Translations under genes and position numbers: made by a program
Notes under the pieces: model-generated
Seen by the model: the letters and a program-made list of their open reading frames with translations, nothing else
The model's database searches: none
What the model was told of the DNA's origin: nothing
In this document: positions 60,859-64,000 of the stretch, piece after piece
How positions within the stretch are numbered: position 1 is the stretch's first letter
Layout of the letters: each line of letters starts with the position of its first letter
Source: Marinobacter mobilis
GTDB lineage: Bacteria > Pseudomonadota > Gammaproteobacteria > Pseudomonadales > Oleiphilaceae
DNA length: 64,000 bases
Reading direction: 5' to 3'
NCBI RefSeq assembly: GCF_900106945.1
Contig: NZ_FNNE01000001.1
Coordinates: forward strand, 434,001 to 498,000

Positions 60859-61515
60859 ATGTCAGTGGCTATGGCTGAGCATAAACGCCGAAAACCGGGA
60901 GAGACCCGGGACAAGTTGATGGGGGCTGCACTGGAGCTGGTGGGCAAAGGGCGCCACTTTGCCAGTTTGGGTATTCGTGAAGTGACTCGCCAGGCCGGTG
61001 TGGTACCGACGTCTTTTTACCGGCACTTCCGCAATATGGATGATCTGGGGCTGCAGCTGGTGGATGAGTTGGGCCTGGTGCTCCGGCGAATGATGCGGGA
61101 AGCCCGCGCCAATGTCCTGCAGGCAGAGCGCCTGATGGAAGAATCGGTGGCGATCTTTATCAGCCACGTTCAGCAAAACCGCAGTTTCTTTCTGTTCATG
61201 GCTCAGGGCCTGGCCGGTGAGAGTCGTGCGGTACAGGAAGGCATTCGCAGCGAGTTACGTTTTTTTGCCAGTGAACTGGGTAACGACCTGCGCCGTTTAA
61301 GGCTGGCTGAGCACCTTAGTGACAGCGACCTGGAGCTGACCTGTGATCTGGTTGTGCGGACGGTTGCGTTCAGTCTGACCGACCTGATCGGCGTGTCACC
61401 GGATGATGACTATCAGATCGAACAGGTCCGCAAACGCACCACCCGTTTCCTGCAATTGATCTTTGTGGGGGCTGCCCACTGGAAAGTGTCCGGGCAGCCC
61501 GGCAGCGCCCGTTAA
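60859..61515 (+). CDS. TetR-family regulator of unsaturated fatty acids (DesT/FabR-like)
   Basis: 218 residues. Helix-turn-helix in residues about 14-60 (RDKLMGAALELVGKGRHFASLGIREVTRQAGVVPTSFYRHFRNMDDL), close to FabR and DesT; C-terminal acyl-CoA-sensing domain. In Pseudomonas DesT senses the saturated/unsaturated acyl-CoA ratio and represses desBC. Divergent from the desaturase operon across two GTGTACA palindromes. An alternative ATG at 60871 is possible. Confidence 0.87.
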   Translation: MSVAMAEHKRRKPGETRDKLMGAALELVGKGRHFASLGIREVTRQAGVVPTSFYRHFRNMDDLGLQLVDELGLVLRRMMREARANVLQAERLMEESVAIFISHVQQNRSFFLFMAQGLAGESRAVQEGIRSELRFFASELGNDLRRLRLAEHLSDSDLELTCDLVVRTVAFSLTDLIGVSPDDDYQIEQVRKRTTRFLQLIFVGAAHWKVSGQPGSAR

Positions 61516-61702
61516 TCTGCTTCCTGGGAGCGGGCGCCGCCGGTGCCCGCTCTTGCTGCCCGGCTTCCCGATTCTTTTGTCTGCGGCTGGACGCAGTGGC
61601 CTGCTGCGTTGATGTCCCCTCATACTTCCGTCAAGTGTTCGTGGTTTCGATAAGTGGGTATGCTCAGAACTCAGCCAAGAAGGATAAGCCGGAGTTCCTG
61701 AC

Positions 61703-62086
61703 ATGCAGTTTCTCAACGGAATCACCCTGTTGCTGGTCTATCAGTTGGTCGGCGAGGTTGCCGTGCGTCTTGCCGGAGTCCCTATCCCCGGGCCGGTACT
61801 GGGGATGGTGATGCTGTTCCTGACACTTTGGGGTCGCGGCGGCATGGCCGAATCGGTCACTCAGGCCTCCACGGCATTGTTGTCTCACCTGTCCCTGCTG
61901 TTTGTACCTGCCGGCGTGGGCATGATGGTTCACTTTGGTCGGATTGCCGACGAATGGGTGCCGATCACCCTGGCGCTGCTGCTGAGCACCGTGATCACCA
62001 TGGTGGCGACGGCTCTGATCATGCAGCTGACGACACGCTGGCTGATCGGAGCGGGCGCCGGGCAGGGAGGACGGGCGGATGACTGA
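61703..62086 (+). CDS. CidA/LrgA family membrane protein
   Basis: 127 residues, four helices. Holin-like family: LLLVYQLVGEVAVRLAGVPIPGPVLGMVMLFL and LLFVPAGVGMMVHF are the conserved parts. Together with LrgB it modulates murein hydrolase activity or pyruvate/glycolate transport. Its stop overlaps the lrgB start by 8 bp. GGAG upstream. Confidence 0.9.
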   Translation: MQFLNGITLLLVYQLVGEVAVRLAGVPIPGPVLGMVMLFLTLWGRGGMAESVTQASTALLSHLSLLFVPAGVGMMVHFGRIADEWVPITLALLLSTVITMVATALIMQLTTRWLIGAGAGQGGRADD

Positions 62087-62822
62087 TCCCGGCTTGACCG
62101 ATATCTGGGTTTACCTGTCGGCATCGCCGCTGCTGGGGCTGACCATGACACTGGTGGCCTATGGCTTGGGGTACCGGCTGTACCTCCGGACAGGCTCGAA
62201 CCCGCTGGCGAACCCGGTGGTGACATCGGTTGCGTTGCTGATTGGCCTGCTGTTGCTGACCGGGACATCCTATGATGATTATTTTGCCGGTGGCCAGTTC
62301 GTACACTTCCTGCTCGGGCCTGCAACGGTTGCCCTGGCGGTGCCGCTTTACCAGCAGTTTTCCCGCCTTCGACAGCTCTGGCTCCCGGTCGCCATATCCC
62401 TGACCCTTGGGGTAGTGATCGCTGCCGGCAGTTCGGTCGGACTGGCATGGTTGCTGGGTGCTTCGACCGAAATCCAGATGTCTCTTGCGCCGAAGTCTGC
62501 CACCGCGCCGGTGGCTATGGGTATCTCCGAGAAAATTGGGGGGTTGCCCTCGCTGACGGCGGTACTCGTGGTGATTACCGGTATCACCGGTGCGGTGCTG
62601 GGCACCAAGCTGTTTGAATGGGTTCGTGTGCGCGACGATACCGCGAAAGGCATTGCGATGGGAGTGGCCGCTCATGGCATAGGAACCGCGCGGGCTTTTC
62701 AGGTGAGTGCCCAGATGGGCGCCTTCTCAGGTTTGGCCATGGCCCTGTCTGCCTTTGCGACAGCGCTTCTGGTTCCGTGGCTGGTGGATCTGGTCTCGGT
62801 GTGGTTGGTTCCTGGCGGATAA
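62079..62822 (+). CDS. LrgB family protein
   Basis: 247 residues, about seven helices. Conserved segments: LGPATVALAVPLYQQF, LAPKSATAPVAMGISEKIGGLPSLTAVLVVITGITGAVLG and GVAAHGIGTARAFQ. Partner of the LrgA-like protein, in an overlapping two-gene operon. No LysR- or LytR-type regulator is adjacent. Confidence 0.92.
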   Translation: MTDPGLTDIWVYLSASPLLGLTMTLVAYGLGYRLYLRTGSNPLANPVVTSVALLIGLLLLTGTSYDDYFAGGQFVHFLLGPATVALAVPLYQQFSRLRQLWLPVAISLTLGVVIAAGSSVGLAWLLGASTEIQMSLAPKSATAPVAMGISEKIGGLPSLTAVLVVITGITGAVLGTKLFEWVRVRDDTAKGIAMGVAAHGIGTARAFQVSAQMGAFSGLAMALSAFATALLVPWLVDLVSVWLVPGG

Positions 62823-62877
62823 ACGCCCGGATCAACCGCCGCGGGAAGGCGGCTGATCCGGGACATCGGGTCTGGAC

Positions 62878-64000
62878 TCAGGCCTTGGCGGGTGCCCGGC
62901 TTTCGGGAGCTTCCGTATTGCTGGCCGCGTCCGGCATCAGCAGACTTTCCAGCTCATCCAGAGCTTCACCGGTATACACCGCCAGCTTCTGCATGCTCGG
63001 CAGGGTGTCGCGGCAGCCGGTGTAGCCGAAGTTCAGCGAACCGTCATAGCTCAGGCAGGTGATATTCAACGCACCGCCGTGGGCGATCAGCGACACCGGA
63101 TACATGGCCTCAAGTTTTGCACCCTCGTAGTAGAGGGCCTGGGAGGGGCCGGGTACATTGGAAATGGTGACGTTGAACACCGGTCGCATACGGCCGCCCA
63201 TCCCTGTAACCAGCTGCAGAATGTAGGGTGACATCAGCATCATGGTGTACTGGGTCAGCGCGGCTTTCGGCAGCTTCTGCAGATGTTCCTTGGCCTTTTT
63301 CGTCGAGTTCTTGATGTCCTGCAGGCGGGTCAGGGGATCCGCTTCATCGGTGGCCAGGGAGGCGATCATGAAGCTGATCTGGTTACCGGTGTTCTGGTCA
63401 TCGGCCGGTCGGATGCTGACAGGAATGCCGGCAGTGAGCGAGGTCTCCGGAAGTTCGCCCTGCTCGGTCAGGAAACGGCGTAATGCGGTCCCGCACAGGT
63501 ACAGCACGATGTCGTTCAGGGAACCGTGGGCAACCTTGGCCAGTTTGCGGATCCGTTCCATCTGGTAGTGCTGGGTAGCAAAGCGTCGCTGACCGGTGAC
63601 CCGGTGGTTGAGCAGCGACACCGGGCCGGTGAAGGGCGCTGTCAGCTCGTCTTCCGGGTGGCGTACCGAATTGATCAGGCGCGACGCTGCGCCCCAAAGC
63701 CGGGGGGCCATATCGGCCTGGAGCTTGAGGGCGTCCAGGGCATGGGAGACCGCCGCCGCAATGGAGGCTTCATCGTCATCCTTGCTGGCACGAAGCTGGT
63801 CCGGGCGAACGGCCCAGGGAGGCAACATGTTGGTCTCATTCGGGTCGGTCGACAGCACCCGCTGCATCAGTCGCACACCGCTGATGCCATCAATCAGAGA
63901 GTGATGCATCTTGGTGTAGAGGGCGAAGCGGTTGTTTTCGAGGCCCTCGATGATGTGGCATTCCCAGAGCGGGCGGCTGAAGTCGAGCCGGTTCGAATGC
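62878..64000 (-). CDS. Wax-ester synthase/diacylglycerol acyltransferase (WS/DGAT), 5' truncated
   Basis: C-terminal 373 residues; the frame stays open to the window edge (DFSRPLWECHIIEGL before the active site), so the start lies to the right. Catalytic motif HHSLIDG follows FALYTKM. Other family parts: PLTRL, NISFMIASL, FNVTISNVPGP (N-V-P-G-P) and GALNITCLSYDG. Esterifies fatty alcohols or diacylglycerol with acyl-CoA for wax or TAG storage, a Marinobacter hallmark. Ends with an Ala/Pro/Glu-rich tail. Confidence 0.93.
   Translation of the reverse strand, partial: HSNRLDFSRPLWECHIIEGLENNRFALYTKMHHSLIDGISGVRLMQRVLSTDPNETNMLPPWAVRPDQLRASKDDDEASIAAAVSHALDALKLQADMAPRLWGAASRLINSVRHPEDELTAPFTGPVSLLNHRVTGQRRFATQHYQMERIRKLAKVAHGSLNDIVLYLCGTALRRFLTEQGELPETSLTAGIPVSIRPADDQNTGNQISFMIASLATDEADPLTRLQDIKNSTKKAKEHLQKLPKAALTQYTMMLMSPYILQLVTGMGGRMRPVFNVTISNVPGPSQALYYEGAKLEAMYPVSLIAHGGALNITCLSYDGSLNFGYTGCRDTLPSMQKLAVYTGEALDELESLLMPDAASNTEAPESRAPAKA

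Overview
The window is about 60% GC and codes densely on both strands. Gene content points to a marine gammaproteobacterium of the Marinobacter/Pseudomonas type, most likely Marinobacter. The signs are a denitrification block with narXL, narGHJI, two narK genes, qNOR and NsrR, a wax-ester synthase/DGAT, a desaturase-reductase pair with its TetR regulator, and the DUF3348-DUF802-OmpA-DUF2894 quartet. The genus is inferred from content, not from a marker gene. I saw no rRNA, tRNA, CRISPR array or intact insertion sequence.

Layout. 1-3.2 kb: the end of a 2-aminoethylphosphonate-type ABC importer (ATPase, fused permease) with an EamA transporter. 3.3-8.5 kb: single housekeeping genes, including rtcB with a structured leader and a small downstream gene that has a terminator inside its reading frame. 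8.5-12.8 kb: a four-gene operon built around a MotA/MotB-like (ZorA/ZorB-like) motor pair. 13.1-16.2 kb: lipoproteins and a CPBP protease. 16.2-23.9 kb: a copper island with a PhoPQ/CopRS-like two-component system, cupredoxin, CopA, CopB, small secreted and Met-rich proteins and gene debris. It is tied together by six exact copies of a direct repeat, TTCAG-N6-TTCAG. 24-27 kb: a tandem HAD protein and a DUF2235-PilZ fusion.

27.2-58.3 kb is an anaerobic-respiration block. hemN and ubiUV-ubiT supply heme and ubiquinone without oxygen, and both promoters carry an FNR/ANR-like site at -41.5. narX/narL sense nitrate, narGHJI with a PPIase forms the respiratory reductase, and Dnr-like, NarK1, NarK2 and MoaA complete nitrate uptake, cofactor supply and control. 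Two tandem TonB-dependent receptors of unknown cargo sit inside the cluster. qNOR (norB) and the Ric repair protein handle nitric oxide, facing nsrR across two NsrR-like operators.

58.3-64 kb: an unsaturated-fatty-acid module (desaturase, ferredoxin-type reductase, DesT/FabR-like TetR, matching palindromes), an LrgA/LrgB pair, and a WS/DGAT that runs off the right edge.

The parts least explained by known annotation are the motor quartet, the TTCAG regulon and its debris, a branched palindromic element between moaA and norB, the nonstop small gene after rtcB, and the DUF2235-PilZ fusion.
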